A stretch of 35,910 nucleotides of DNA. Source: Desulfocapsaceae bacterium. GTDB lineage: Bacteria; Desulfobacterota; Desulfobulbia; Desulfobulbales; Desulfocapsaceae. Shown one piece after another: positions 23,500 to 30,545 of the stretch. A program made the translations under genes and the position numbers. Each line of letters begins with the position of its first letter. Positions within the stretch are counted from its first letter, which is position 1. A model generated the notes under the pieces. The model saw nothing but the letters and a program-made list of their open reading frames with translations. It did no database searches and was not told the origin of the DNA. Location of the stretch: NCBI GenBank assembly GCA_031292275.1, contig JARLHL010000103.1:1-35910 (forward strand), in the 5' to 3' direction.

Positions 23500-24435
23500 G
23501 TGGCAATCTATGACTTATTTTCAAAACGCCAGAAGAAATTGCGGGGCGATGTCCCAGATGTGTACGTCTATGATAGCCTGCCCCAAGAGCTTAAGACCCA
23601 AATAATCCATATCTGGTTTGATACATTAGGAAATGGTCAACAATACTACGAAGGACAAGTAAGGAATACATATGCATTGATAGTCAATACCCTTTGCAGG
23701 GAATATGGTCTTTTTAAATTGCCAGGCGCCTCGGATTACGGTGATAGAAATCACATTGAAGAGTTGGCAAATTTTTTTCTTGGCGAACCGAACATTGAAC
23801 GTGCTCTAGATGTAGTCGAGCTTTCCTTTAAAAGCATTGATTTTTACACAAGAGACTGGGAGTATTTATCTCGTCGAGATGCTAATCAGATAGCCGATAC
23901 AGCCTTTGAAGATTTGAATGAGAGATTCAAGGAGCATGGTATTGGTTATCAATTCAGTGATGGTGAGATTATTCGCATTGACTCTGAACTGGTTCATTCG
24001 GAAGTCGTAAAACCTGCATTGCGCCTACTAAATCAAAAGCAGTATGCAGGCGCGCAGCAAGAGTTCCTAAAAGCTCATGAGCATTACCGGCATGGAAATG
24101 CGAAGGAAGCGCTCAACGAGTGTTTGAAGTCATTCGAAAGCTTGATGAAGGCAATTTGCGACAAACGAGGATGGGTGAACAGTGGCAATGCTACTGCTAA
24201 GTACCTAATTCAAGCCTGCCTAGATAACGGACTTATTCCCTTGTTTTGGCAACAAAACTTCACTTCGTTGCGCAGTTTGCTGGAAAGTAGCATTCCTACT
24301 GGACGAAACAAGTTGGGAGGGCATGGGCAAGGTACCACGACAATCACAGTTCCGGACCACCTGGTTGCTTACATGATTCACATGACTGCCTCAGCTCTTG
24401 TTTTCCTTGGTGAAGCTGAAGCTGAGTTGCCTTGA
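23500..24435 (+). CDS. AbiJ-like abortive-infection protein with C-terminal HEPN domain (STM4504/CBY_0614 type)
   Basis: 311 residues, cytoplasmic. The start AIYDLFSKRQKKLRGDVPDVYVYDSLP...LKTQIIHIW is the AbiJ_NTD4 / STM4504-CBY_0614 family signature. After a linker of about 100 residues, the C-terminal part (SFESLMKAICDKRGW ... RNKLGGHGQG) is an Abi_C/HEPN domain. It keeps the RNxxxxxH catalytic motif (Arg269, His275) of HEPN RNases. It likely halts cell growth on infection by another phage. Start set at GTG 23500 because homology begins there and GGAG lies 7 nt upstream; an ATG at 23422 is weaker. Low GC and plus-strand orientation mark it as recent cargo. Confidence 0.75.
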   Translation: MAIYDLFSKRQKKLRGDVPDVYVYDSLPQELKTQIIHIWFDTLGNGQQYYEGQVRNTYALIVNTLCREYGLFKLPGASDYGDRNHIEELANFFLGEPNIERALDVVELSFKSIDFYTRDWEYLSRRDANQIADTAFEDLNERFKEHGIGYQFSDGEIIRIDSELVHSEVVKPALRLLNQKQYAGAQQEFLKAHEHYRHGNAKEALNECLKSFESLMKAICDKRGWVNSGNATAKYLIQACLDNGLIPLFWQQNFTSLRSLLESSIPTGRNKLGGHGQGTTTITVPDHLVAYMIHMTASALVFLGEAEAELP

Positions 24436-24508
24436 AGAGGCATAACAAGAGGTCCCTTGTGGTGCCAAAAAGCAGCGCAGCACTTTAACATTTAGCTAAG
24501 GAGTTAGG

Positions 24509-25378
24509 ATGATAACTGATCCGAAAATATCAGCTGCTTTGATATCTGCTGCAGTTTCCATTTTGACGGTAATACTGTCATTTCTTCTTAAAGCTTGGTT
24601 TGAAAGAAATTTCCTTATCTTCAAGCTGGATGCAGAGCATCGTTATGATCAGAAAAAAAAGATCAAAGAGGTCATAGCCAAGAACAAAACTTCCTTGCTG
24701 GATGCAGCCGAGAGTCTTAATCACCGATTCTGGAACTTCTCTGTTAACTATGGCAAGGAGTGGCATACAGATAACGATTTCTCTGACTTATCCCGCCATT
24801 ATTATCTGGCATCATTTGCATATCGCATTTTATCGTTTTTTTCCTGGGTCCGCCGGATAGAAACGCAAATGGTTTTCTTGGATACAACTGTTGCCTCCTC
24901 GGCAGACATTAACTTTATGAAGTTCTTGCGTGTTCTTAGCCAAGTGATGTGTGACACTATGTTGTTTAAGGGCTTGGATTACGATGATTTCCATGCGACT
25001 GATCATTTCTTCAAAAATGATTTCAACCATATGTGCGAATCTTTTTGGAAAGACGAGTCCGTACCATCCTATGCTGATTTCAAAGAGACTTCAGGTGAAG
25101 ACCTTACTCAAGTGCAGCCCATGCTCGCCATGCTATCAGGAATAGGGCCACATGAAAAAAGGCTGCGTTGGGACCGATTGCAGGCATTGCATTATCTGTT
25201 GCTTATGTTTCTGAATTCATATGGTTATGATTTTCAATACACAAGTCCGGAAAAAATCAAAAAACTTGTATCTCGTTCTCCCCGGCCCAACAAAACTATT
25301 TCAAATTTGCGTGACATGCTAGGAGAGATGTTCTTGGCAACACACAAAGAAGTGAAGAAGGTACTTGATGCGTTATAA
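24509..25378 (+). CDS. Unknown protein with N-terminal membrane anchor
   Basis: 289 residues. One hydrophobic helix at about residues 8-28 (SAALISAAVSILTVILSFLLKAW) and then a charged cytosolic domain of mostly helical character with many aromatic residues (HRFWNFSVNYGKEWH, SWVRRIETQMVF, LRWDRLQALHYLLLMFL). No known catalytic motif is seen. AAGGAG lies 6-7 nt before ATG. It follows the AbiJ-like gene by 73 nt on the same strand, with the same low GC. A membrane-tethered sensor or effector is possible; not recognised. Confidence 0.75.
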   Translation: MITDPKISAALISAAVSILTVILSFLLKAWFERNFLIFKLDAEHRYDQKKKIKEVIAKNKTSLLDAAESLNHRFWNFSVNYGKEWHTDNDFSDLSRHYYLASFAYRILSFFSWVRRIETQMVFLDTTVASSADINFMKFLRVLSQVMCDTMLFKGLDYDDFHATDHFFKNDFNHMCESFWKDESVPSYADFKETSGEDLTQVQPMLAMLSGIGPHEKRLRWDRLQALHYLLLMFLNSYGYDFQYTSPEKIKKLVSRSPRPNKTISNLRDMLGEMFLATHKEVKKVLDAL

Positions 25379-25462
25379 CCTTGCCGTCCACCGGGCCAGC
25401 AAAAAAACGCCGACGGTGACTATCGTGTTGAGCTGCGTGACAAAGAGGAATGAGGATATTTT

Positions 25463-25852
25463 ATGGAAGACAAGAAGATAGTTCAAGAATATGTCAATAA
25501 CTTTAGAAGACATTTAGCCTCACACTTGAGGCCCGGCATTGGTTTGTCGTGCAAAATTTTCCCGGCTAAGGCTGAGGGCGCTGTTTTGGAATTCACTATT
25601 GGCCCGAGCATAAGCAATGACGATTGCTTTGAAATACCTAAAGATACTGTAAATTCTATTCTTCAGGATGTCCCACAGCGATTGATCGGAGGTAATATAG
25701 GCGGAGTCAAGTTCGGTGGCACAAACGTAAGCATGGAACCTAATCGCATCGTGTTGATCAAAGGAGAAGATGACCCTCAATTGTGGAACGATCAGGGTGC
25801 AAGAGATGACATCGAAAGAATCATCGGAACTCAAATGAGGGCACAGAAATGA
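25463..25852 (+). CDS. Unknown small soluble protein, first of an overlapping pair
   Basis: 129 residues, mixed alpha/beta: helical N-terminus (MEDKKIVQEYVNNFRRHLASHL) then strands (GLSCKIFPAKAEGAVLEFTIG) and a Gly-rich region IGGNIGGVKFGGTNV. GAGGA lies 7-8 nt before ATG. It overlaps the next gene by ATGA, so the two proteins are made together. No family recognised. Confidence 0.7.
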   Translation: MEDKKIVQEYVNNFRRHLASHLRPGIGLSCKIFPAKAEGAVLEFTIGPSISNDDCFEIPKDTVNSILQDVPQRLIGGNIGGVKFGGTNVSMEPNRIVLIKGEDDPQLWNDQGARDDIERIIGTQMRAQK

Positions 25853-26232
25853 AAGTGGGCCCTGTTGATGGAAGCGTCCAAGAGGTACGAGATCTTTTCG
25901 AAAATCACGGGCTAGATCTTGAAAGCTACATAGAAAAGCCACTATCGCCTTTAAAGACTAGGTTTCTTATCATCCCAGTTGCCGTTTTCTTGTTTATTCT
26001 CTTCGTATTGGCTCTAATCCCTGCTAGTTCCCCCGAATGGCAATCTAGATTTCTCTATATTTTCAGTTTTGGCAGTGGAACCTGGATCTGTGCCAGTACG
26101 CAACTGCGGTTCAAAAATGGTATCGCAACATTCTGTGTAGCTATGGGTCTCGTCCTCACTATTCTTCTTGCAGCGGGGGTGATGTCGCCGATGGAGGCGG
26201 CTGAAGCAATTAAGAGCTTAAAAGGGAAATAA
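25849..26232 (+). CDS. Unknown small membrane protein, second of the pair
   Basis: 127 residues. Soluble N-terminal 35 residues (DGSVQEVRDLFENHGLDLESYI), then about three transmembrane helices (RFLIIPVAVFLFILFVLALIP; FLYIFSFGSGTWICAS; FCVAMGLVLTILLAAGVM) and a short Lys-rich tail. The ATG overlaps the partner's stop. A soluble-plus-membrane two-gene unit is common in defence and superinfection-exclusion cargo, but the function here is unknown. Confidence 0.7.
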   Translation: MKVGPVDGSVQEVRDLFENHGLDLESYIEKPLSPLKTRFLIIPVAVFLFILFVLALIPASSPEWQSRFLYIFSFGSGTWICASTQLRFKNGIATFCVAMGLVLTILLAAGVMSPMEAAEAIKSLKGK

Positions 26233-26477
26233 AAGTCACCCGTTCTCAATCGAAATGTCCACCACGAAGATAGGGCCATAACGTGCTCATGGGCTGATAT
26301 TTCTCATAAGAGGTAAAAAGGGAACATCAATAAGAAAATAAAAATCGTTCAATTAGGCCACGTAAATAATTTTGTGTAAACGGTGATCAGCAACTAAGCT
26401 AAACATTATTGCAAGTCCAGAACTCCTATTTCTCTTAAGCTGCTACCCCAAACTGTCAAATATCTAAAAAACTCCCC
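26233..26477. other. AT-rich gap between cargo block and mor
   Basis: 245 nt, no credible gene. The cargo pair (plus) and mor (minus) converge here, so terminators are expected, but I see no clear hairpin with a T-run on either strand. Base composition is similar to the cargo block, so the inserted segment probably ends near 26470. Confidence 0.5.
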
Positions 26478-26825
26478 TTAAAACAGCTTCAGCTGCCGAT
26501 CATCCTCGGGCGGTTTGCCAAGGATATCCCAAACCCGCCGCTGGCCCAGGCCCACGAGCCGGGCAATTTCCGGCACCTTTATGCCGCTTTCATAGAGCTC
26601 GACGATCCGGCGGTCGCGGGCGGCTCGCCAGAGTGCGTCCAGGTTGTGGCAGAAGACATAGGTCCCCCGGAAGCGCTGGGCGATCGCCATGGTGATCTCA
26701 ACGCCCATGCCCGGTACATAGCCATCGATGATCAGGGCCATCTCGGCCAGATCGCCGGGCAGCTCACCCGCTTCCGGGACCAGATCGGGAGGCAGATTTT
26801 GAGGCCGTTCAATCAAGGTCCACAT
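26478..26825 (-). CDS. mor: Mor-family transcription activator
   Basis: 115 residues. LPGDLAEMALIIDGYVPGMGVEITMAIAQRFRGTYVFCHN is the Mor/C dimerisation domain, followed by a helix-turn-helix RRIVELYESGIKVPEIARLVGLGQRRVWDILG (PF08765). In Mu, Mor turns on the next transcription stage with sigma-70 polymerase; here it likely activates the late operon at about 23.3 kb. ATG 26825 has GGGAGG abutting it, so the TTG three codons later (26816) may be the true start. It ends the early operon and faces the cargo genes. Confidence 0.9.
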   Translation of the reverse strand: MWTLIERPQNLPPDLVPEAGELPGDLAEMALIIDGYVPGMGVEITMAIAQRFRGTYVFCHNLDALWRAARDRRIVELYESGIKVPEIARLVGLGQRRVWDILGKPPEDDRQLKLF

Positions 26826-27234
26826 CCTCCCGGAGTGCCCATTGCTTCAGGGATGCAATTATTATGTCCAGTTGCCGGCTATTGCACCAGAGCAGATTGT
26901 TCATCCCGCTCAGCCGTTTGACATAGGCCTGCAGGGCCTTGTCCGATCGGTTGCGGACCGCCCCGGCTTGGCCCAGGGTGATCCAGATGGCCACAACCTT
27001 GCGCATCCGGGCGTCTTTATACTTGGGGCTGGCCGATTTCTTCTGCGCTCGTCTTTCCTTCCAGCCCTTGGCCTTGAAGGTGTTGAGCAGGACCGTGGCC
27101 TGCCGGTCCGTAAGACCTGCAGCAGATGGGACGTTGAAATGCATGGAGAGGATGTCCCGGTAGGCGTCGTCTGAAAGCCCGAGTTCCTTCTTGGCGATAT
27201 GGATCTTGGCCAGTGCGGCCCTTGATGGCGCCAT
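26809..27234 (-). CDS. gemA: GemA-like regulatory protein (Mu gp16 family)
   Basis: 141 residues. MAPSRAALAKIHIAKKELGLSDDAYRDILSMHF and the following AAGLTDRQATVLLNTFKAKGWK match the GemA/gp16 family (PF06252). C-terminal part binds DNA or protein (CNSRQLDIIIASLKQWA). In Mu, GemA modulates host gene expression and DNA supercoiling. GGAGG overlaps the end of the small zinc-ribbon gene just before ATG 27234. The mor gene overlaps its 3' end by 17 nt. Confidence 0.9.
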   Translation of the reverse strand: MAPSRAALAKIHIAKKELGLSDDAYRDILSMHFNVPSAAGLTDRQATVLLNTFKAKGWKERRAQKKSASPKYKDARMRKVVAIWITLGQAGAVRNRSDKALQAYVKRLSGMNNLLWCNSRQLDIIIASLKQWALREDVDLD

Positions 27235-27236
27235 GC

Positions 27237-27383
27237 TTATACCTCCTCGCTGTGATCAGCCAGTTGCCATGCGTCGGCGGTCATCAGCTCTTCAAAACAA
27301 TCCGGGCACAGACTGTCATCCGGGCTGATTGCCTTGCCGCATCCGGCGCAGATGGCGTTTATTTCAGCCGGTTTTTCTTCCAT
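27237..27383 (-). CDS. 48-residue zinc-ribbon protein
   Basis: Short gene: MEEKPAEINAICAGCGKAI then SLCPDCFEEL, giving a CxxC...CxxC zinc ribbon. GGAGG lies 9 nt before ATG 27383. It overlaps the end of the upstream gene by 25 nt, and its stop is 2 nt from the GemA start, so it fits the coupled operon. Function unknown; likely nucleic-acid or protein binding. Confidence 0.7.
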   Translation of the reverse strand: MEEKPAEINAICAGCGKAISPDDSLCPDCFEELMTADAWQLADHSEEV

Positions 27384-27898
27384 TGCGCCATCTCCTCCTC
27401 GCTTGGTTGTGTATCGCGCAGGCCCTGGATATACTGATCAAGCGGATTGCTGACAGGTTGAGGATCGTTAGCGGCACAGGTCCGCCTGCCCCTTGCCGCG
27501 CCCTTTTCCGCCAGGGCGTCCTCCTGATCGGCCAGCTGCCAGGCGACCTGCCGGAGGTAATTGTGGTTCTTCAGGGGCAGGGCGAGACCGACCCGGCGTT
27601 CGACCATCCGGTCCATGGCCTGCGCCCAGAGCCGGGGCGGGCAATTCCGGTCGACCTTGCCCTGGACATTGACATGGCCCTTCTTAACAAGAACTTTTAT
27701 CTCTTCAACCAGCCGTAGGGCTTTCTTCCAGGAGAGCCCGGTCTTCTGCGGCCGGAAGAGTGCCACATAGCTTAGTATAGCTTTCGGCAGAGGTACCGGC
27801 AGCCCCGCGATCAGCGCCAGGGTTTCCCGGCACAACGCATCGTTAATCCAGGTTTCGGCCGACGCAATTGCGCCGCAGGCGGGGCAGGTCAGCTTCAT
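27359..27898 (-). CDS. Early Mu-like protein with N-terminal zinc finger
   Basis: 179 residues. MKLTCPACGAIASAETW is a CxxC half-finger start seen in early proteins of Mu-like siphophages, followed by LSYVALFRPQKTGLSWKKALRLVEEI and KNHNYLRQVAWQLADQED. Likely a DNA-binding early protein; its role in replication or regulation is unproven. GAGGG lies 6-7 nt before ATG 27898, beside an AT-rich gap. Confidence 0.75.
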   Translation of the reverse strand: MKLTCPACGAIASAETWINDALCRETLALIAGLPVPLPKAILSYVALFRPQKTGLSWKKALRLVEEIKVLVKKGHVNVQGKVDRNCPPRLWAQAMDRMVERRVGLALPLKNHNYLRQVAWQLADQEDALAEKGAARGRRTCAANDPQPVSNPLDQYIQGLRDTQPSEEEMAQWKKNRLK

Positions 27899-28179
27899 TT
27901 TTGCCCTCTTGCTGGTAGTTTTCCTCTTTTTAGGTCCGTGACAACTTCAACGGTTGAGAACCGAAAACCGCATCTTTTACACTTTCTTCTCCTACGCCAA
28001 CCTGATCTGTAAGACCTACTGTTTATGATTTCTGACTTAGGGTTATTACAGGCTGGGCATATCAACATATGGACGTCTCCATTTATTTAATACAACATCT
28101 TGTGCTATACCAATTTATGTTTATTGTCTCAGGAAGTTTGCAGAGGGAAGATTTATCAATCTCCATAAGAGGAATTCAT
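27899..28179. promoter_or_regulatory. AT-rich gap upstream of the small plus-strand gene
   Basis: 281 nt with lower GC than the phage body. It contains an 11-bp dyad TCAACGGTTGA near 27950 and AT-rich stretches before 28180 that could include a promoter for the plus-strand gene. No minus-strand gene is visible. No confident -35/-10 pair was found. Confidence 0.4.
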
Positions 28180-28317
28180 ATGGCAAAATCTCCACATACC
28201 TCTAAGCCAGTGGCTACCAAAGCATCCAAGCTCCTGAGAAATCCAAAGACTCCGAAAATCGTACAATCTGTGGCTGGGTCCGATCTTCGCCAGACGGCTC
28301 ACAAGAAGAAAAGGTAG
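28180..28317 (+). CDS. Small basic protein, 45 residues, opposite strand
   Basis: MAKSPHTSKPVATKASKLLRNPKTPK...HKKKR: Lys-rich, Ser/Thr-rich, with an alternating Ala-Ser-Lys pattern seen in a family of short, widespread bacterial and phage proteins. AGAGG lies 7 nt before the ATG, so this start is preferred over the longer frame to 28069. It is the only plus-strand gene in the early region and lies in an AT-rich patch, so it is probably independently expressed cargo. Function unknown. Confidence 0.65.
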   Translation: MAKSPHTSKPVATKASKLLRNPKTPKIVQSVAGSDLRQTAHKKKR

Positions 28318-28489
28318 TAGCTTGACAACCAGCCAGAGAAGTAAAGTCTTCTTGAACAGCAATAAAATTACGAATCTGCTCCCCCTGCATATTTAACCTG
28401 CTGTTTATCTAGTCTTAATTTTTCTGGCTGGCATCTTCAGGCCGACGGAACCACCCGCCGGCGACCCCGGACAGGCCGGGGTTTCGCCT
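28318..28489. other. Gap after the small plus-strand gene with a wide inverted repeat
   Basis: CCAGCCAGA (28329-28337) and TCTGGCTGG (28423-28431) form a perfect 9-bp inverted repeat 85 nt apart. The stretch between is AT-rich. No gene seen. A compact hairpin lies at 28461-28487 (separate entry). Confidence 0.5.
28461..28487. terminator. Compact GC hairpin after the 57-residue gene
   Basis: CCCCGG (28465-28470) and CCGGGG (28476-28481) with a 5-nt loop, extended by GCGA/TCGC arms with small bulges. It lies 2 nt past the stop of the minus-strand gene at 28490. There is no T-run in that direction, so it may only pause or protect the transcript. Termination is possible but unproven. Confidence 0.4.
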
Positions 28490-28663
28490 TTAATTTTCCA
28501 ATTTGCAGACCACCCGCAGTCCTCTGTGATCCCTGACGGTGCCGTCAAAGTAGCCGCACCGCTGCCAGGGTTTTATCCCCTGGAGCTTAAGGGCGCAGAC
28601 GCCGTTCACCGGGCATTCGGCCACGATCTCGGTCACCCGTTTTATCGCCTTTCGCTGCCGCAT
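28490..28663 (-). CDS. 57-residue early protein with conserved cysteines
   Basis: MRQRKAIKRVTEIVAECPVNGVCALKLQGIKPWQRCGYFDGTVRD... has Cys pairs (CPVNGVC) and a basic N-terminus. Start at 28663 is 2 nt after the DUF3164 stop; the frame extends upstream to 28702 but overlaps that gene. It may be a small regulator. Not recognised. Confidence 0.6.
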   Translation of the reverse strand: MRQRKAIKRVTEIVAECPVNGVCALKLQGIKPWQRCGYFDGTVRDHRGLRVVCKLEN

Positions 28664-28665
28664 AA

Positions 28666-29277
28666 TCACACCCCCGCGATATCCAGCGGGATCTGCTTCC
28701 ACTGGTCGGTGTCGCCGATCCGCTCGTGCACCCGCAGATAGACCCGGCTTTCAAGGACGTTTAAACTGTCGTTAATGGCCTCCATGGCCTTCTTCCAGCG
28801 CGGGTCGTCGATATTGAATTTGCGCAGGCTCATGATCCGCTTGACGTTGACCTGGCCGAGCTTGTCCACCTGGAAGGCGTCGTTGATCAGCATCTTCAGC
28901 TCCGGCCTGCTGTCGCCCGACCACTCCTGCAGGCAGTCGTCCACCAGCAATTTGGCCACCTGCAGCCGCTCGTCGAAGACATAGGTCTCGGATACCGCCC
29001 GGCTGACCTTGTAGCGGCCATCGAAACTGAGCAGGGTGATGTTGCCTTTGGTGCCGCCCAGTTCCTTTTGATACTGCTCGGCCGACAGATCGACAAACGA
29101 CTGGATGTCTCCGAAGGCCGCGGCCTTGAAGACGGACAGGACCCCGGCTGTCTCCCTGGCCATCTTCACGATCTCAAGGACCAGGCCGTCGCGCATCTTG
29201 TCGATCTCCTTGACCATCGATACCGGCACCAGCCGACCCTGCGGATCCTGCATGTAGCCTGTCGGGATTTCATCCAT
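28666..29277 (-). CDS. DUF3164-family early protein
   Basis: 203 residues. GYMQDPQGRLVPVSMVKEIDKMRDGLVLEIVKMA...LSVFKAAAFGDIQSFVDLSAEQYQ is the DUF3164 signature (PF11363), typical of Mu-like early operons. Function unknown. ATG 29277 overlaps the upstream gene by 8 nt; the longer frame to 29505 is antisense-like and rejected. Confidence 0.9.
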   Translation of the reverse strand: MDEIPTGYMQDPQGRLVPVSMVKEIDKMRDGLVLEIVKMARETAGVLSVFKAAAFGDIQSFVDLSAEQYQKELGGTKGNITLLSFDGRYKVSRAVSETYVFDERLQVAKLLVDDCLQEWSGDSRPELKMLINDAFQVDKLGQVNVKRIMSLRKFNIDDPRWKKAMEAINDSLNVLESRVYLRVHERIGDTDQWKQIPLDIAGV

Positions 29278-29677
29278 GGTCCACCTCCGCACCTGCCTTC
29301 TTCTCCAGATAGCGGTAGGCCTTGCAGGCCAGATCCTGCGCCGCCAGGGCGAACATCTGTATCTGGCCGTCGGAGAGATCGGCACACGGTGCATCGGTAT
29401 CGAGTGCGCATAATTCATCGAACAGCAACCCCTGGAAGCCTGCCAGGCTGTCCACGGCATCCTGTTTATAGCTGTACAGGATTCTCTCGCTGATCGAACG
29501 ATCATTGATTGTATTCAGGGCATTGCAGCGCAGTTGGGAAAGCATGTCTTCAATGACCTGCTTGCTCTCCCGGTTGAGGCGCTCCGCCGAGACCGTCTCC
29601 TCGATAATCTCTATTCCTTTGATGATCGATTGCAGGGTGTTCTGCTGCTGTTCCAGCTGTAATGCGGATGAATTCAT
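29270..29677 (-). CDS. Helical early protein, unknown
   Basis: 135 residues, mostly helical and acidic: SSALQLEQQQNTLQSIIKGIEIIEETVSAERLNRESKQVIEDML, then LSDGQIQMFALAAQDLACKAYRYLEKK. Possibly an oligomeric early protein. GGAGGA lies 4 nt before ATG 29677. Not recognised beyond its place beside DUF3164. Confidence 0.7.
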   Translation of the reverse strand: MNSSALQLEQQQNTLQSIIKGIEIIEETVSAERLNRESKQVIEDMLSQLRCNALNTINDRSISERILYSYKQDAVDSLAGFQGLLFDELCALDTDAPCADLSDGQIQMFALAAQDLACKAYRYLEKKAGAEVDHG

Positions 29678-29733
29678 ATCGTCCTCCTTAATGGTGGTTT
29701 GCCGGGGTTCTCGGTATCGTCACCCGGCGGTAA

Positions 29734-30048
29734 TTATCTGAACGTGCATCTCCGGCAGGCCATATACAGCCGGATGGTTGCGGGGTTTCCGGGCATCCTG
29801 ATGGTCTGCGCCCGCTTGAAATTGTCGATGCATCGGGACGGCTCGATCTGACCCAGGACCGGGCAATTCACCTTGCCGTCGGCCCCGTAGATGGCCATGA
29901 CCTTCTGCTCGATCCTCTCCGTGCTGGCCTGGTATTTATTGCGCAGGACCAGGGACAGGGTGGCGGCAGAAATATCGAGCTCGCGGATCACGACCTGCGA
30001 GCCCTTTTGATCGACATGCTTTTGCAGTATTCCCAGCCAGTCAGTCAT
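29734..30048 (-). CDS. XRE-like DNA-binding early protein with Cys motif
   Basis: 104 residues. TDWLGILQKHVDQKGSQVVIRELDISAATLSLVLRNKYQASTERIE is an XRE-type helix-turn-helix. The C-terminal half NCPVLGQIEPSRC...IRLYMACRRC has four Cys that may bind zinc. Similar proteins are common in Mu-like early regions. ATG overlaps the upstream gene by 8 nt. Confidence 0.8.
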   Translation of the reverse strand: MTDWLGILQKHVDQKGSQVVIRELDISAATLSLVLRNKYQASTERIEQKVMAIYGADGKVNCPVLGQIEPSRCIDNFKRAQTIRMPGNPATIRLYMACRRCTFR

Positions 30049-30541
30049 CGGTTTTCTCCTTTATCACAGGCCGCGCAGGCCCCGGATCCTTGATCAGCAG
30101 ATAGACCTTCCGGCGGCCGTCCTTGCCGATCGCCCGTATGTAGCCATCCCGCTCCAGCAGCTTGGTGTAATCCTCGGCGCTGGCTATGCTTGCGGATGCC
30201 AGCCTGCGGATCTCCAGGCGGGTGCAGCGTCTTCTTGCCCGGATCAGCTTCCAGATCCGATCGCGCACGGTGAGCCGTTTCGGTTTCGGCCGGGCGAGTT
30301 CGACCAGGGGCCTGGCGATGATTTTCCAGGTCGGGTTGCGGCGGTCCCGGCCGAACTCGCCCAACCGGGCCGGGATCCTGTTGTCTTCCGTTTCTTCCAG
30401 GCAGCCTTCCCGGACCAGCCGGTCCATCACCCGGAGCACCGGCTTGCGCGGCCGCTCCGCGCCTGCTATGACCTGGGCCAGGGTGACCGTTTTTTTCTGC
30501 CAAGCCTGCAGGAATTGGATTACGGGTTCCAGTACCGTCAT
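30041..30541 (-). CDS. Winged-helix early protein
   Basis: 166 residues, two repeats of helix-turn-helix type: VTLAQVIAGAERPRKPVLRVMDRLVREGCLEE and RCTRLEIRRLASASIASAEDYTKLLERDGYI. Basic linker between. It lies next to MuB, so a regulatory or replication role is likely. Start taken as ATG 30541, 4 nt after the MuB stop with AAAGGTG upstream; a longer frame to 30583 overlaps MuB. Confidence 0.75.
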   Translation of the reverse strand: MTVLEPVIQFLQAWQKKTVTLAQVIAGAERPRKPVLRVMDRLVREGCLEETEDNRIPARLGEFGRDRRNPTWKIIARPLVELARPKPKRLTVRDRIWKLIRARRRCTRLEIRRLASASIASAEDYTKLLERDGYIRAIGKDGRRKVYLLIKDPGPARPVIKEKTDD

Positions 30542-30545
30542 GGTG

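Noticed and set aside
24441-24508. attC-like recombination site between cargo genes (CATAAC ... GTTAGG), with similar ATAAC motifs after the other cargo stops
   Set aside because: Core-site matches are incomplete (last base of GTTRRRY differs), the inner arms do not pair well, and no integrase is present. A short chance match is more likely; a structural attC search would settle it.
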